A DNA stretch of 64,000 nucleotides. Origin: Chryseobacterium tructae. GTDB taxonomy: Bacteria; Bacteroidota; Bacteroidia; Flavobacteriales; Weeksellaceae. Location: the NCBI RefSeq assembly GCF_030409875.1, contig NZ_JAUFQR010000001.1, positions 2,728,001-2,792,000 of the forward strand, written 5' to 3'. The position numbers and the translations under genes were made by a program. Positions 26,076 through 35,742 of the stretch are shown here, piece after piece. How positions within the stretch are numbered: position 1 is the first letter of the stretch; the number at the start of each line of letters is the position of its first letter. The notes beneath the pieces are model-generated. The model saw only the letters and a list, made by a program, of their open reading frames with translations. It was not told where the DNA came from and ran no database searches.

Positions 26076-29009
26076 ATGAAAAGACAATTAACCCTGCTTG
26101 GGATGCTTCTTGTTACAGGAGTTTCCTTCGCACAGACTGACCGTCTTTGGTCTCAGGAAGTTTCAAAAACAGCTTCACAGCCTTTTGAAAACAAAACAAG
26201 CATCCGAAATCCAAAACTATTCAATCTGAATATCAACGGATTAAAGAATGCCCTGGCTAAAGCTCCAAAGAGACTCGCAGTCGGCGAAAAATCAGAAGTC
26301 ATCATTTCTTTTCCGAATTCCGATGGCAGAATGGAAACCTTTAAAGTAAAAGAAAATTCCAACTTCACTCCCGAATTAGCTGCCAAATACCCAGACATTA
26401 AATCTTATGTAGGCCAGGGACTTGAAGATCCTAACTCAACAGTCTATTTCAGCGTTTCTTCATTAGGACTATCATCCATGGAAATCTATGGCGATAAATC
26501 AGCAGTCTTCATTGAACCTTATTCAAAAGATCTTTCTACGTATGTTGTTTACAAAAAATCTGACAAAACCGATGATCTTAACAAGTTTGAATGTACCGTA
26601 ATTGATGTTGCTAAAAAAGGTGTATCCAACGCAGGTGTTGCAGCAAGACCTAACGCTGACGATGCCAAATTAAGAACATTCAGATTAGCATTATCTTGTA
26701 CAGGAGAATACACTACTTATTTTGGGGGAACAAAAGCCCAGGCTTTGGCCGCTATGAATAACACAATGACTCGTGTAAACGGTGTTTTTGAAAAAGATTT
26801 CGCTGCGAGAATGGTTCTTATTGCGAACAATGATGCTGTAATTTATACCAATGCTTCCACAGATCCTTATTCAGCAGCATCCGGAATGAACAGCTGGAAT
26901 TCCCAACTACAAAGTACACTGACTTCTGTTATTGGAGAAGCTAATTATGATATCGGCCACTTATTCGGAGCTACCGGTGGGGGTGGAAACGCAGGCTGTA
27001 TCGGCTGTATCTGTACCAATGGTTCAAAAGGTAGCGGTTATACTTCTCCTGCAGATGCTATCCCATCAGGAGATAATTTTGATATCGATTATGTAGCTCA
27101 TGAAATGGGGCATCAGTTCGGTGGAAATCATACATTCTCTATGAATAATGAAGGTACCGGAGCTAATATGGAGCCTGGTTCAGGATCAACAATCATGGGA
27201 TATGCCGGAATTACCAGCCAGGATGTTCAGCCACACTCTGACGCATTTTTCCATGCTATAAGCATCCAGCAGATCACCAATAATATTAAAGCTAAAACTT
27301 GTTCTGTAAATACCAACACAGGAAATTCTATTCCAACAGCGAATGCAGGCTTAGATTATACGATTCCAAAAGGTACTCCATTTGTGCTGACCGGGACCGG
27401 AACGGATACAGATGGCGATTCTTTAACGTATGTGTGGGAACAAATGGATAATGCTTCCTCTTCCCAAACAGGAGCAAGTTCTGCGGCAAGCGCTACAAAA
27501 GCTTCAGGGCCTAATTTTAGATCATGGACACCTACAACTGTTCCTACTAGATACTTCCCAAGAATGGCTTCTATCCTAGCCGGATCGACGACTACAGCAG
27601 GCTCAGAAATTACAGTAGAAGCACTTTCTTCTGTAGCACGAACATTAAATTTCAGATTCACTGTTCGTGACAACAGAGCCGGAGGTTCAGGAAACAATTC
27701 GGACGATGCAGTTATTACAGTAAATAGTACTGCAGGACCATTTGCTGTTACTTCTCAAAATTCAGCAACTACTTATTCAGGTGGAAGTTCACAAACTGTA
27801 ACCTGGGATGTAGCGGGAACTACTGCCAATGGAGTAAATACTGCTAATGTGGATATTCTTTGGTCTACAGACAGCGGAAATACCTGGACTACCCTATTAT
27901 CAGGAACTCCTAATGATGGTTCACAAGCCGTAACAATTCCTAATGTTTCTACTACTACAGGAAGAATTATGGTAAAAGGCTCCAATCATATTTTCTTTGA
28001 TGTAAACAATGCTAATATTTCTGTAAACGCAGGATCAGGAACACCTGATACAGTTGCACCTACTGCACCTACCCTTGCTGCTTCAGGAACAACTTCTACA
28101 AGTACCAACCTTTCATGGTCTGGAGCTACAGATAATGTAGGCGTTACAGGATATGATTTATATATGAATGCTTCCCTGATTGGTTCTACGGCCTCCACAA
28201 GTTATACGGTAACAAGTTTAACGCCATCTACTACCTATAGCTTCTCTGTGAAAGCAAAAGATGCCGCAGGTAATGCTTCATCATCAAGTAATACTGTGAA
28301 TGTTACAACACTTGCTGGTGGAGGAACTGTTACTTACTGTTCTGCTTCAGCGTCTAACACTGCTGATGAAAGAATTGGTAAAGTAACTTTCGGAACCATC
28401 AATAATACTTCAACAGGAACAGCGGGTTATGAAAACTTTACTTCTGTTTCTACCAATGTAACGAGAGGAAGTTCTTATGCATTATCTATCACTCCTACTT
28501 GGACTTCTACGAAGTACAATGAAGCTTACGCGGTGTATATTGATTATAACGGAAACGGAAGCTTTGCAGACAGTGGCGAACTGGTTTGGTCTAAAGCAGG
28601 TTCTACAACAAGTCCGGTTACAGGATCAGTTACTATTCCATCAACAGCAGTTCTTGGTTCTACAAGAATGAGAGTTATGATGAAATACAGCACGATTCCT
28701 ACTTCATCTTGTGAAGCGTATACTTATGGACAAGTTGAAGATTATACCGTAAATATTGTTTCTTCAGGAAGAGGAGAACTTTCGAATACGAAAGATTTGA
28801 TGACAGATATTAAACTATACCCTAATCCGGTAAAAGATATCATGTACATCTCCAATACAGTATCTGAAGACTATAAAATTTTCGACATGAGCGGAAAAGT
28901 AGTTGACTCAGGAAAGCTTCAAAGAGGTTCAGTGAATGTAAGTAACCTCATTAAAGGAGCTTATATGATCCAAATTGGAGAAGTCTCTAAACGATTTGTT
29001 AAAAACTAA
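26076..29009 (+). CDS. T9SS-secreted reprolysin-like metalloprotease with FN3 and GEVED domains
   Basis: 977-aa secreted protease. Order: signal peptide (MKRQLTLLGMLLVTGVSFAQ); propeptide-like region to about 205; metzincin domain with zinc motif HEMGHQFGGNH at 342-352 and Met-turn STIMGYAG; Cys-rich loop NAGCIGCIC before it; Ig/PKD-like region from about 420 (ANAGLDYTIPKGTPFVLTG); FN3 module from about 655 (LSWSGATDNVGVTGYDLYMN); GEVED domain about 751-897 (EDYTVNI); T9SS sorting domain from about 908 (IKLYPNPVKDIMYIS). The propeptide start NPKLFNLNINGLKNALAKAP recurs in the next gene. Probably a surface or released protease acting on proteins. Confidence 0.93.
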   Translation: MKRQLTLLGMLLVTGVSFAQTDRLWSQEVSKTASQPFENKTSIRNPKLFNLNINGLKNALAKAPKRLAVGEKSEVIISFPNSDGRMETFKVKENSNFTPELAAKYPDIKSYVGQGLEDPNSTVYFSVSSLGLSSMEIYGDKSAVFIEPYSKDLSTYVVYKKSDKTDDLNKFECTVIDVAKKGVSNAGVAARPNADDAKLRTFRLALSCTGEYTTYFGGTKAQALAAMNNTMTRVNGVFEKDFAARMVLIANNDAVIYTNASTDPYSAASGMNSWNSQLQSTLTSVIGEANYDIGHLFGATGGGGNAGCIGCICTNGSKGSGYTSPADAIPSGDNFDIDYVAHEMGHQFGGNHTFSMNNEGTGANMEPGSGSTIMGYAGITSQDVQPHSDAFFHAISIQQITNNIKAKTCSVNTNTGNSIPTANAGLDYTIPKGTPFVLTGTGTDTDGDSLTYVWEQMDNASSSQTGASSAASATKASGPNFRSWTPTTVPTRYFPRMASILAGSTTTAGSEITVEALSSVARTLNFRFTVRDNRAGGSGNNSDDAVITVNSTAGPFAVTSQNSATTYSGGSSQTVTWDVAGTTANGVNTANVDILWSTDSGNTWTTLLSGTPNDGSQAVTIPNVSTTTGRIMVKGSNHIFFDVNNANISVNAGSGTPDTVAPTAPTLAASGTTSTSTNLSWSGATDNVGVTGYDLYMNASLIGSTASTSYTVTSLTPSTTYSFSVKAKDAAGNASSSSNTVNVTTLAGGGTVTYCSASASNTADERIGKVTFGTINNTSTGTAGYENFTSVSTNVTRGSSYALSITPTWTSTKYNEAYAVYIDYNGNGSFADSGELVWSKAGSTTSPVTGSVTIPSTAVLGSTRMRVMMKYSTIPTSSCEAYTYGQVEDYTVNIVSSGRGELSNTKDLMTDIKLYPNPVKDIMYISNTVSEDYKIFDMSGKVVDSGKLQRGSVNVSNLIKGAYMIQIGEVSKRFVKN

Positions 29010-29033
29010 TCACCCAAAAATTTAAACGATGTG

Positions 29034-29062
29034 AAACTGCCCTGTAAATGGGCAGTTTTTTT
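29034..29062 (+). terminator. Terminator of reprolysin gene 1
   Basis: AAACTGCCC / GGGCAGTTT stem and a run of T. Confidence 0.8.
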
Positions 29063-29140
29063 ATGTATTTATAGTCAGAGACTTGTGTTCTTTATTTTTA
29101 ATTATTCTAAAAAAGAATAATAATTACTAATATTTTTCCC

Positions 29141-29148
29141 TAATTTTG
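29141..29148 (+). promoter_or_regulatory. Putative -7 element of reprolysin gene 2
   Basis: TAATTTTG (TAnnTTTG), 26 nt before the ATG at 29175, after the terminator of gene 1; the paralogues are therefore separately transcribed. Confidence 0.45.
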
Positions 29149-29174
29149 AACCATACAAAAAAATTCACGGCAAC

Positions 29175-31406
29175 ATGAAAAAACAATTATTAATGATGGG
29201 GATGCTGGTGTTATCTGGCGTTTCTTCTGCGCAAACGGATCGTTTATGGTCCAGAAGATCTCAGGAAGACTCTGCTTCTGTTCATGAGAATATGAAAAAT
29301 ATTAATAATCCAAGAATTTTTCATCTGGATATTAATGGTTTAAAAAATGCACTGGCAAGAACGCCCAAAAGAGCAACAGAAAAATCGCAGGTTATTATTT
29401 CCCTACCTAATTCATCAGGAACAATGGCGAGATTCAGAGTAACAGAAAATTCAAATTTTGATCCTGAGTTAGCTGCTAAATATCCAGATATTAAATCATA
29501 TATTGGCCAGGGGTTAGAAGATCAATCTTCAACAGTGTATTTCAGTATTTCTTCTTTAGGCCTATCTTCTATGGAAATCTATGGTGATAAATCAGCGGTC
29601 TTTATTGAACCTTACACTAAAGATCTTTCCAAATATGCTGTTTACAAAAGATCTGATAAAAAAAACGAGCTGAATGATTTTGAATGTAAAGTTTTGGAGT
29701 CTGCACAGAAAGGAACTTCTCATACCATTGCTGCTAAAAATGCTGATGATGCTATTTTAAGAACATATAGACTTGCATTGTCTTGTACAGGTGAATATGC
29801 AACTTATTTTGGAGGAACCAAAGCTGATGCTTTAGCGGCCATGAATAATACACTGACCCGTGTGAATGGTATCTTTGAAAATGATTTTGCAGCGAGAATG
29901 GTTCTGATTCCAAATAATGATGCTATTATTTATACCAACGCCAATACTGATCCCTTTTCACCATCCAATAAAATGAACAAATGGAATTTTGAACTTATGA
30001 ATGACTTAAGTTCAAAAATAGGAAATGCAAATTTTGATATTGGTCATTTATTTGGCGCTACTGGAGGAGGTGGAAATGCCGGATGTATTGGTTGTATATG
30101 CAGTGATGATATGTCTACCTATAATTACATGGGAACTACTTATCCTGAAAATTACAAAGGAAGCGGCTACACATCCCCTTCTAACGGCATTCCTTCAGGT
30201 GATACTTTTGATATTGATTTTGTAGCTCATGAAATGGGGCATCAGTTTGGAGGAAACCATACATTTTCATATACTACACAGACTGGGCTGCAGCCTGTAG
30301 AACCAGGTTCCGGTTCTACCATTATGGGGTATGCGGGAGTTTCCCCTTATAATGTACAATCAAATTCAAATCCGTTTTTTCATGCCCGAAGTATTGAACA
30401 GATAACCAATACCATTAAAGCAACAACCTGTTCTGTAAATACTCCTACAGGAAATTCAATTCCCACAGCGAATGCGGGAGCAGATTATACAATTCCTAAA
30501 AATACACCATTTGTACTAACAGGTTCAGGAATAGATGCTGATGGAGATTCACTTACCTATATCTGGGAACAGATGGATAACGGAACATCTTCCCAAACAG
30601 GAAGTAATTCTGTAGCTACAGCTACTAAAACCGCGGGACCTACATTCAGATCATGGACACCCACAACTTCATCTGTAAGGTATTTCCCTCAAATGGCAAG
30701 TATTCTAAAAGGAGCAACAGAAACCCAAGGTGAAGAAATAAGAGTTGAAGCCTTATCTTCCGTATCAAGAGATCTGAACTTCAGATTTACGGTTAGAGAT
30801 AATAGATTAGGAGGAGCAGGAAACAATTCTGATGACACAAAAATTACCGTTAATGCTCTGGCAGGTCCATTTCTTATTACATCTCAGAACAATGCTGTAT
30901 CGTATGTGGGAGGAACTTCACAAACAGTAACCTGGGATGTGGCTGGAACAACTTCTAATAATATCAATACTGCCAACGTGGATATTCTTTGGTCTACAGA
31001 TAACGGAGAGACCTGGACTACTCTATTGGCTGCTACTCCTAATGATGGTTCGGAGGCTGTAGCGATCCCTAATATTGCCACCAATTCAGGAAGAATTATG
31101 GTGAAAGGTAGTAATCATATCTTTTTTGATGTGAATAATGCTAATATTTCTGTAACTACCAACCAGTTATCCACTGCAGAAACCCAATTAAAAGGTTCAA
31201 CAGAAATAAAATTATTCCCCAACCCTGTAAAAGATATTTTAACACTTTCCAATACACAATCAGAAAGATATAAAATCTATGATATGTCCGGCAAACTAGC
31301 CATTGAAGGCAATCTTCAAAACGGAACAGTGAATGTAAGCAGTTTGATAAAAGGAAATTATATTATTCAGATTGATAAATTTTCAAAAATGTTCATCAAG
31401 AAATAG
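29175..31406 (+). CDS. T9SS-secreted reprolysin-like metalloprotease, short paralogue
   Basis: 743 aa, clearly duplicated from or with the preceding gene. It has signal peptide MKKQLLMMGMLVLSGVSSAQ, propeptide (FHLDINGLKNALARTPKR), zinc motif HEMGHQFGGNH at 352-362, Met-turn STIMGYAG, Ig/PKD-like region (ANAGADYTIPKNTPFVLTG) and sorting domain IKLFPNPVKDILTLS through NYIIQIDKFSKMFIKK. The FN3 and GEVED modules of paralogue 1 are absent: the sequence goes straight from ISVTTNQLSTAETQLKG to the sorting domain. An extra loop of about a dozen residues (STYNYMGTTYPENY) follows the Cys-rich segment. Confidence 0.93.
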   Translation: MKKQLLMMGMLVLSGVSSAQTDRLWSRRSQEDSASVHENMKNINNPRIFHLDINGLKNALARTPKRATEKSQVIISLPNSSGTMARFRVTENSNFDPELAAKYPDIKSYIGQGLEDQSSTVYFSISSLGLSSMEIYGDKSAVFIEPYTKDLSKYAVYKRSDKKNELNDFECKVLESAQKGTSHTIAAKNADDAILRTYRLALSCTGEYATYFGGTKADALAAMNNTLTRVNGIFENDFAARMVLIPNNDAIIYTNANTDPFSPSNKMNKWNFELMNDLSSKIGNANFDIGHLFGATGGGGNAGCIGCICSDDMSTYNYMGTTYPENYKGSGYTSPSNGIPSGDTFDIDFVAHEMGHQFGGNHTFSYTTQTGLQPVEPGSGSTIMGYAGVSPYNVQSNSNPFFHARSIEQITNTIKATTCSVNTPTGNSIPTANAGADYTIPKNTPFVLTGSGIDADGDSLTYIWEQMDNGTSSQTGSNSVATATKTAGPTFRSWTPTTSSVRYFPQMASILKGATETQGEEIRVEALSSVSRDLNFRFTVRDNRLGGAGNNSDDTKITVNALAGPFLITSQNNAVSYVGGTSQTVTWDVAGTTSNNINTANVDILWSTDNGETWTTLLAATPNDGSEAVAIPNIATNSGRIMVKGSNHIFFDVNNANISVTTNQLSTAETQLKGSTEIKLFPNPVKDILTLSNTQSERYKIYDMSGKLAIEGNLQNGTVNVSSLIKGNYIIQIDKFSKMFIKK

Positions 31407-31429
31407 TATATTAAAAATACATTAAATAG

Positions 31430-31461
31430 AATAAGCTACCTCATTTTTGACGTAGCTTATT
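31430..31461. terminator. Bidirectional terminator between protease 2 and the methyltransferase
   Basis: AATAAGCTAC / GTAGCTTATT stem between convergent genes. Confidence 0.75.
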
Positions 31462-31480
31462 TTATATCAGATTATTAAAG

Positions 31481-32248
31481 TTATAATTTTGTGGCAACGA
31501 AAATCTTCATCGGCCAATTAAGATTAAATGTTCCATCTTCTTGTTTTTGAACGCCCAATAATTCATGCGCTGCATTCAGGCAATCTTCTGGAGTGGTTGA
31601 AACCATTGCATGGAACTTATAGATAAAATCCCCAATCTCTTCTTTTTTTTTAAACTTCCATTGTAACGGTAGATCATAGATTTCTGGGTTTGAAAAGCCA
31701 TTTAGTGCGCAAAGCGTTTCTGTAAAGCCATCACTCCAAAACGCAACTTCATGTCCTGTCGCACAATGTTTAGCAACATGTTTATCAAAATAATCAGCTA
31801 ACTTGGTTGATGACCATACATCCCCAATGACCAATCTCCCATTTTTTTTCAGGATGCGGGAAAAATTACCAAAAGCTTTTGTTTTGTCAAAGCAATGATG
31901 TAATGCTCCAAAGCTCCAAACAGCATCAATTTTTTCTTCTGCAAGCGAAATATGATCTGCTCCCTCCTGTAGAACTTCAATATTTTTTTTCTTCAATTCT
32001 TTAATTCCATTAAGTTGATCGTCTGATGGATCAGAAACAATAAGTCTCCCTGCAGGCAACATATCTGCCAATATTCCTGAAAAGAATCCACTCCCAGCTC
32101 CTGCTTCCAAAATAACTTCATGAGATTGGGGAGCAAGATACTTTTTCATTACATGAATATCACTTTCTCGTGCGTTAGGATAATCGTTAAGAGCTTGTTT
32201 ATACATTTGCGATCTTAATCCATTAAATAAGATTTGATTTTCTTTCAT
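31481..32248 (-). CDS. Class I SAM-dependent methyltransferase
   Basis: 255-aa methyltransferase. Motif I is VILEAGAGSGFFSGIL, the acidic loop RLIVSDPSDDQLNGI, and the post-motif region IDAVWSFGALHHCFDKTKAF then NGRLVIGDVWSS. This pattern is typical of the UbiE/Methyltransf_11 small-molecule group. The substrate is not recognisable. Monocistronic, convergent with the protease gene. Confidence 0.88.
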   Translation of the reverse strand: MKENQILFNGLRSQMYKQALNDYPNARESDIHVMKKYLAPQSHEVILEAGAGSGFFSGILADMLPAGRLIVSDPSDDQLNGIKELKKKNIEVLQEGADHISLAEEKIDAVWSFGALHHCFDKTKAFGNFSRILKKNGRLVIGDVWSSTKLADYFDKHVAKHCATGHEVAFWSDGFTETLCALNGFSNPEIYDLPLQWKFKKKEEIGDFIYKFHAMVSTTPEDCLNAAHELLGVQKQEDGTFNLNWPMKIFVATKL

Positions 32249-32672
32249 AATATTTTTGTTGGTGCGTATGATTAATTTTAAATAAAAAATTAGTCATAAT
32301 TATTTATGTTTAACAAAAATAATTTTATAACCTTAAAAAATATTACATAATTCCCACCATAAACCATATATGTTGAAAATATACTATAAATTCATTTTTT
32401 TAACTTAAATTTATCGCTCAATACCTGTACCGTTACCAGTTTGTATTTAAAGGAAGCTTTCCATAGCTTTTCTTGTGATAGATCATTCTATTCTTTTGAT
32501 TCCTTTTTCCTTCATCTTAGAAGACAAGGTTCATTATATTAAAATCAAATATTTTTTGATAAAGAAAACATCTGTACAGTTGAAAAAGATATTCTATTCC
32601 ATATAAGCATTGCTATTGGCCTGCATTCCTGATAATACCTATTTAAATTTTTACATAATTTAATTTTTTTAT
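32249..32672. other. Intergenic region with no supported gene
   Basis: About 420 AT-rich bases between divergent genes. A short minus-strand stretch reads like protein (KLWKASFKYKLVTVQVL) but has no start and stop codons break it upstream, so I do not call it a gene. Confidence 0.35.
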
Positions 32673-33386
32673 ATGAAACATTTATTTAAGTACATCTTAT
32701 TTGTGGCCATGACATCTTTTTCTATGGCTTGTAGCTCTGATGACAGAGAAGAGGAAATCATTATCCAGCCAAGTCCGGTAAAAATAGTATTTTACAAGAG
32801 TGCTGATGATTTTGCCACTACTTATGATTCTGACAACAAAGTAAGCCAGCCGATTAGAATCCAGGCATTTGATCTTTACAAATTGGGAAAATGGAAAGAA
32901 TTAGAAGCTCTTTTTCAGGCTAATAATTTGAATGGTGGTTGGCCACCGGCAAACGGAGGCTATAATATTGTAGATGATGTTGCAATACAAGCAGGGCAAA
33001 AATACGACCGCTATAGTGGTGCTGTTGGAACTTACAATGGAACAGGAAATCCAACACTAGGTGGAAACTTTACGAGCCCGATTATTAATGGTTATGTGTA
33101 TACTTTCACTGAAAGAGCTTTAAATCAGCCTGAAAATAAATATGATTTTTATTATCAAATAGATGTCCTTAACGCGCTTCCTTTCAAGTCTCAAACGGCA
33201 GATATTATCCCTTGGTTCAACCAAACCGGAAACGGAAAACAGGCCATGTGGAAAATTCCTATCGATATTAATACCGGTTTTCCAAAAACATGGAATAAAT
33301 TAGCAGAAGAAGGGTATATAAAAATTACCATTAAGAAAAGTCCGAGCGGAAAATACAATAACCTTGTAGGAACCGTTATCCAGTAA
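32673..33386 (+). CDS. Lipoprotein of unknown function
   Basis: 237-aa lipoprotein: signal peptide with lipobox SMAC, giving an acylated Cys20 followed by SSDDREEE. An acidic tract just after the Cys resembles the Bacteroidota surface-export signal, so the protein may face outward. The rest is soluble and rich in Asn, Gly and aromatic residues (NGGWPPANGGYNIVDD). No domain recognised. A Zn-ribbon-like gene follows on the same strand after 14 nt, so the two may be co-transcribed. Confidence 0.75.
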   Translation: MKHLFKYILFVAMTSFSMACSSDDREEEIIIQPSPVKIVFYKSADDFATTYDSDNKVSQPIRIQAFDLYKLGKWKELEALFQANNLNGGWPPANGGYNIVDDVAIQAGQKYDRYSGAVGTYNGTGNPTLGGNFTSPIINGYVYTFTERALNQPENKYDFYYQIDVLNALPFKSQTADIIPWFNQTGNGKQAMWKIPIDINTGFPKTWNKLAEEGYIKITIKKSPSGKYNNLVGTVIQ

Positions 33387-33400
33387 TCAATTAAACTCAG

Positions 33401-33820
33401 ATGTATTCAATATCAAAAAAAATAAACATTGGTAAAAAAGCTTCACTTCAGAAAGACCGATTTATCAATAACGAAACACTTCCGGCGGCAAGTGCTCAAT
33501 TTACCTGCTGTGAATGTGGTCATGAAAATACAGTGGAAATATCTCCTTATCAATCGGGATTTCCTATTTTTCAAATTTACCATGAAAACAAAGTATTATC
33601 AAAACCTGAACTTCTTAAGAACGGAATGGTTACCGAAACTTCACAGAGAATGCAGTATTACGGAGAATTAACAATCAATGATCTGCCAACTTTATATTTC
33701 GGAACCCGCTGTACATCATGCTCAACTCCTTATTTTTGTGTGTTTGGGTATGGCGAAAAGCAACCGGGATTAGAAGTTTTACAGATTTCGGGAATCTGGG
33801 AGTATCAAGAGCAGGAATAA
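33401..33820 (+). CDS. Hypothetical zinc-ribbon-like protein
   Basis: 139-aa cytoplasmic protein not recognised by name. Two Cys pairs, TCCECGHEN near residue 36 and TRCTSCSTPYFC near 103, could bind zinc in a rubredoxin- or ribbon-like way. It is close behind the lipoprotein gene. Confidence 0.65.
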   Translation: MYSISKKINIGKKASLQKDRFINNETLPAASAQFTCCECGHENTVEISPYQSGFPIFQIYHENKVLSKPELLKNGMVTETSQRMQYYGELTINDLPTLYFGTRCTSCSTPYFCVFGYGEKQPGLEVLQISGIWEYQEQE

Positions 33821-33853
33821 TTGAAATTGAATACAATCAATAGATCTTAAACT

Positions 33854-33883
33854 AAAACCACAGCTTTAGAGTTGTGGTTTTTT
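33854..33883 (+). terminator. Terminator after the zinc-ribbon-like gene
   Basis: AAAACCACA / TGTGGTTTT stem with a T run. Confidence 0.7.
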
Positions 33884-34060
33884 ATGCAAATACTCACAAA
33901 ACCTGTAAATTTAAATGGTAAAGTTTGGAACCAGAGATCTAAAAAAGTGTCTGTAAAAAGTTGACGCCATTTGTAAATTTTAAAATGGACATTATCAACA
34001 AACCACAACTTAATGAAGGTTATTTTACATTCTACATTTCACCATTAGCAAATCGTTTTC

Positions 34061-34068
34061 TATCTTTG
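34061..34068 (+). promoter_or_regulatory. Putative -7 element of the MazG-like operon
   Basis: TATCTTTG (TAnnTTTG), 18 nt before the ATG at 34087. Confidence 0.45.
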
Positions 34069-34086
34069 CGATAAATAAAAAAATTC

Positions 34087-34554
34087 ATGGATAAAATTGA
34101 TAGTTTGAACCAAGTAGCAGAATTCCATACTACTTTCAAAGCCCCTATTCTAGACACCCCACAAATACCTTCCCCAGAAAGATGCAATCTTAGAGTAGAA
34201 CTTCTACAGGAAGAACTTAATGAATTAAAGCAAGCGATCGCTGATAATAATATTGTAGAAATTGCAGATGCTCTTTGTGATTTACAATACGTTTTGAGTG
34301 GTGCTGTACTGGAATTCGGTCTTGGCAACAAATTTGTAGAGCTATTCAACGAAGTTCAGCGTTCCAATATGTCGAAAGCATGTGATAACGAAGAGCAGGC
34401 TAACGAAACCGTTGAATTCTATAAAGAAAAAGACGTGGAATCTTTCTATGAGAAATCTGGTGAAAAGTTCAATGTGTACAGAAAAGCGGACCACAAAGTA
34501 TTAAAAAATAAATACTATTCTCCTGCTGATCTGAAGTCAATTATTGAAAAATAA
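34087..34554 (+). CDS. MazG-like nucleoside triphosphate pyrophosphohydrolase
   Basis: 155-aa all-alpha NTP pyrophosphohydrolase (MazG/HisE-type). The metal-binding pattern is visible: LLQEELNELKQAI (EExxE) and VEIADALCDLQYVLSG (ExxD type). These enzymes cleave NTPs to NMP and PPi, often for pool cleaning. First gene of a run of four on the plus strand with 2-4 nt gaps (34087-35928). Confidence 0.85.
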   Translation: MDKIDSLNQVAEFHTTFKAPILDTPQIPSPERCNLRVELLQEELNELKQAIADNNIVEIADALCDLQYVLSGAVLEFGLGNKFVELFNEVQRSNMSKACDNEEQANETVEFYKEKDVESFYEKSGEKFNVYRKADHKVLKNKYYSPADLKSIIEK

Positions 34555-34557
34555 AAT

Positions 34558-35121
34558 ATGAAAAAATTTATTACAAATATTGTTGCCGTTTCAAGTTTAT
34601 TTTTAGCTACTCAACAGCTTAGTGCTCAAAAAGTAGTGGTTAACCGCGAAGTCACCACTGAAAAAGATGGAAAAATGCTTCTGGGACATCAGTTGAAAGA
34701 GCAGTTTTCAAAAGCACCTTATGCCGATTGGTATGTAAAGGAACATGATGAATATGCTCTGGATCAAAAAGCGATCAGTGAACTGAGAAAGGAAAGATTA
34801 GGTTCTTATGATATCATCGTTTTTATGGGAACCTGGTGTGAAGATAGTCACAGAGATTTTCCAAGGTTGATGAAAATATTGGAAGAGGCAAATTTTCCTG
34901 AAAGTAAACTGACTATTATTGCTGTTAACCGCAAAAAAGAATCTCCTACGGGAGACGAATCTCTTTATAACATCCAGAAAGTGCCTACTATTATTCTGAA
35001 GAGATATGGAAAAGAAGTAGGAAGAATAGTAGAAATGCCTACCAGTGGTTATATTGAAAGAGATTTAGCTGAAATTCTGAAAAAGAACGACTCATCTGTA
35101 ATTAAAGAAATTTTCAAATAG
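34558..35121 (+). CDS. Thioredoxin-like exported protein with a single active-site cysteine
   Basis: 187-aa thioredoxin-fold protein with a signal peptide (MKKFITNIVAVSSLFLATQ), so periplasmic. The active-site loop is FMGTWCEDSHRDF: the usual CxxC is CEDS, with Ser replacing the second Cys. The cis-Pro region VPTIILKRYGKEVGRI is intact. A monothiol site suggests binding or isomerase roles rather than classical disulfide reduction. Starts 3 nt after the MazG-like stop. Confidence 0.8.
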   Translation: MKKFITNIVAVSSLFLATQQLSAQKVVVNREVTTEKDGKMLLGHQLKEQFSKAPYADWYVKEHDEYALDQKAISELRKERLGSYDIIVFMGTWCEDSHRDFPRLMKILEEANFPESKLTIIAVNRKKESPTGDESLYNIQKVPTIILKRYGKEVGRIVEMPTSGYIERDLAEILKKNDSSVIKEIFK

Positions 35122-35123
35122 AT

Positions 35124-35729
35124 TTGAGAAATTATAAAACAATTTTATCGTTTGCAGCAGGTGCCGGCGTTATGGTACTTCTGTTTTTTGGACTTAAATC
35201 CTGTCTGAATCTTGGAAAAAAAACGGAAAAGTCAGATTATTATATTCTGACTAACCAGATCTCCAAAATGAATAAGATGGTGGTGATAGAACAAAACAGT
35301 TCTTCTATGCAGAAAACCAAGATGGGCTATGAGTTTATGGGTAAAGAAGTTTCAAGTAACAGTATCATTACTTTTACAAAAACCAATGCCCAGGTTTCTT
35401 ATGACCTGAATAAAATGAAGATTGATGTAGATTCCATTAATAAAAAGCTGGTGATCACAGAGCTTCCGGATGCAGATATAAAAATTATACCTAGTGTTGA
35501 GATCCAATCGATGGATGATTCCTTTTTTAATAGAATTTCTGAAAAGGATATTAAAAATGTAACAGCAAAAGCTAAGGAAACGGCTGTTAAATCTATTGAT
35601 CAGAACCAATTGAGATCTGAAGGGCGTAAACAATTAATGGAAAACCTTGATAATATTTTTGTTTTGGCAAAGGCTTTGAATTATACTATAGAAGATAAGA
35701 CCGGAAAGATCGGTGTTCTTGGACTCTAA
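35124..35729 (+). CDS. DUF4230 membrane-anchored protein
   Basis: 201 aa beginning at TTG (35124), 2 nt after the previous stop, with no ATG at the right place. One N-terminal membrane helix (ILSFAAGAGVMVLLFFGL) then a soluble domain with the DUF4230 pattern (ILTNQISKMNKMVVIEQNSS). Function unknown. Translational coupling with the thioredoxin-like gene is likely. Confidence 0.78.
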   Translation: MRNYKTILSFAAGAGVMVLLFFGLKSCLNLGKKTEKSDYYILTNQISKMNKMVVIEQNSSSMQKTKMGYEFMGKEVSSNSIITFTKTNAQVSYDLNKMKIDVDSINKKLVITELPDADIKIIPSVEIQSMDDSFFNRISEKDIKNVTAKAKETAVKSIDQNQLRSEGRKQLMENLDNIFVLAKALNYTIEDKTGKIGVLGL

Positions 35730-35742
35730 AAATAATTCAGCA

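Noticed and set aside
32400..32500. Short minus-strand coding-like stretch (KLWKASFKYKLV)
   Set aside because: No start codon, stops directly upstream, and no recognised family; too weak to call a gene or remnant.
34320..34337. Sigma-54-like TTGGCAAC...TTTG in the MazG-like gene
   Set aside because: It is inside coding sequence with no gene start downstream, so chance is likely.
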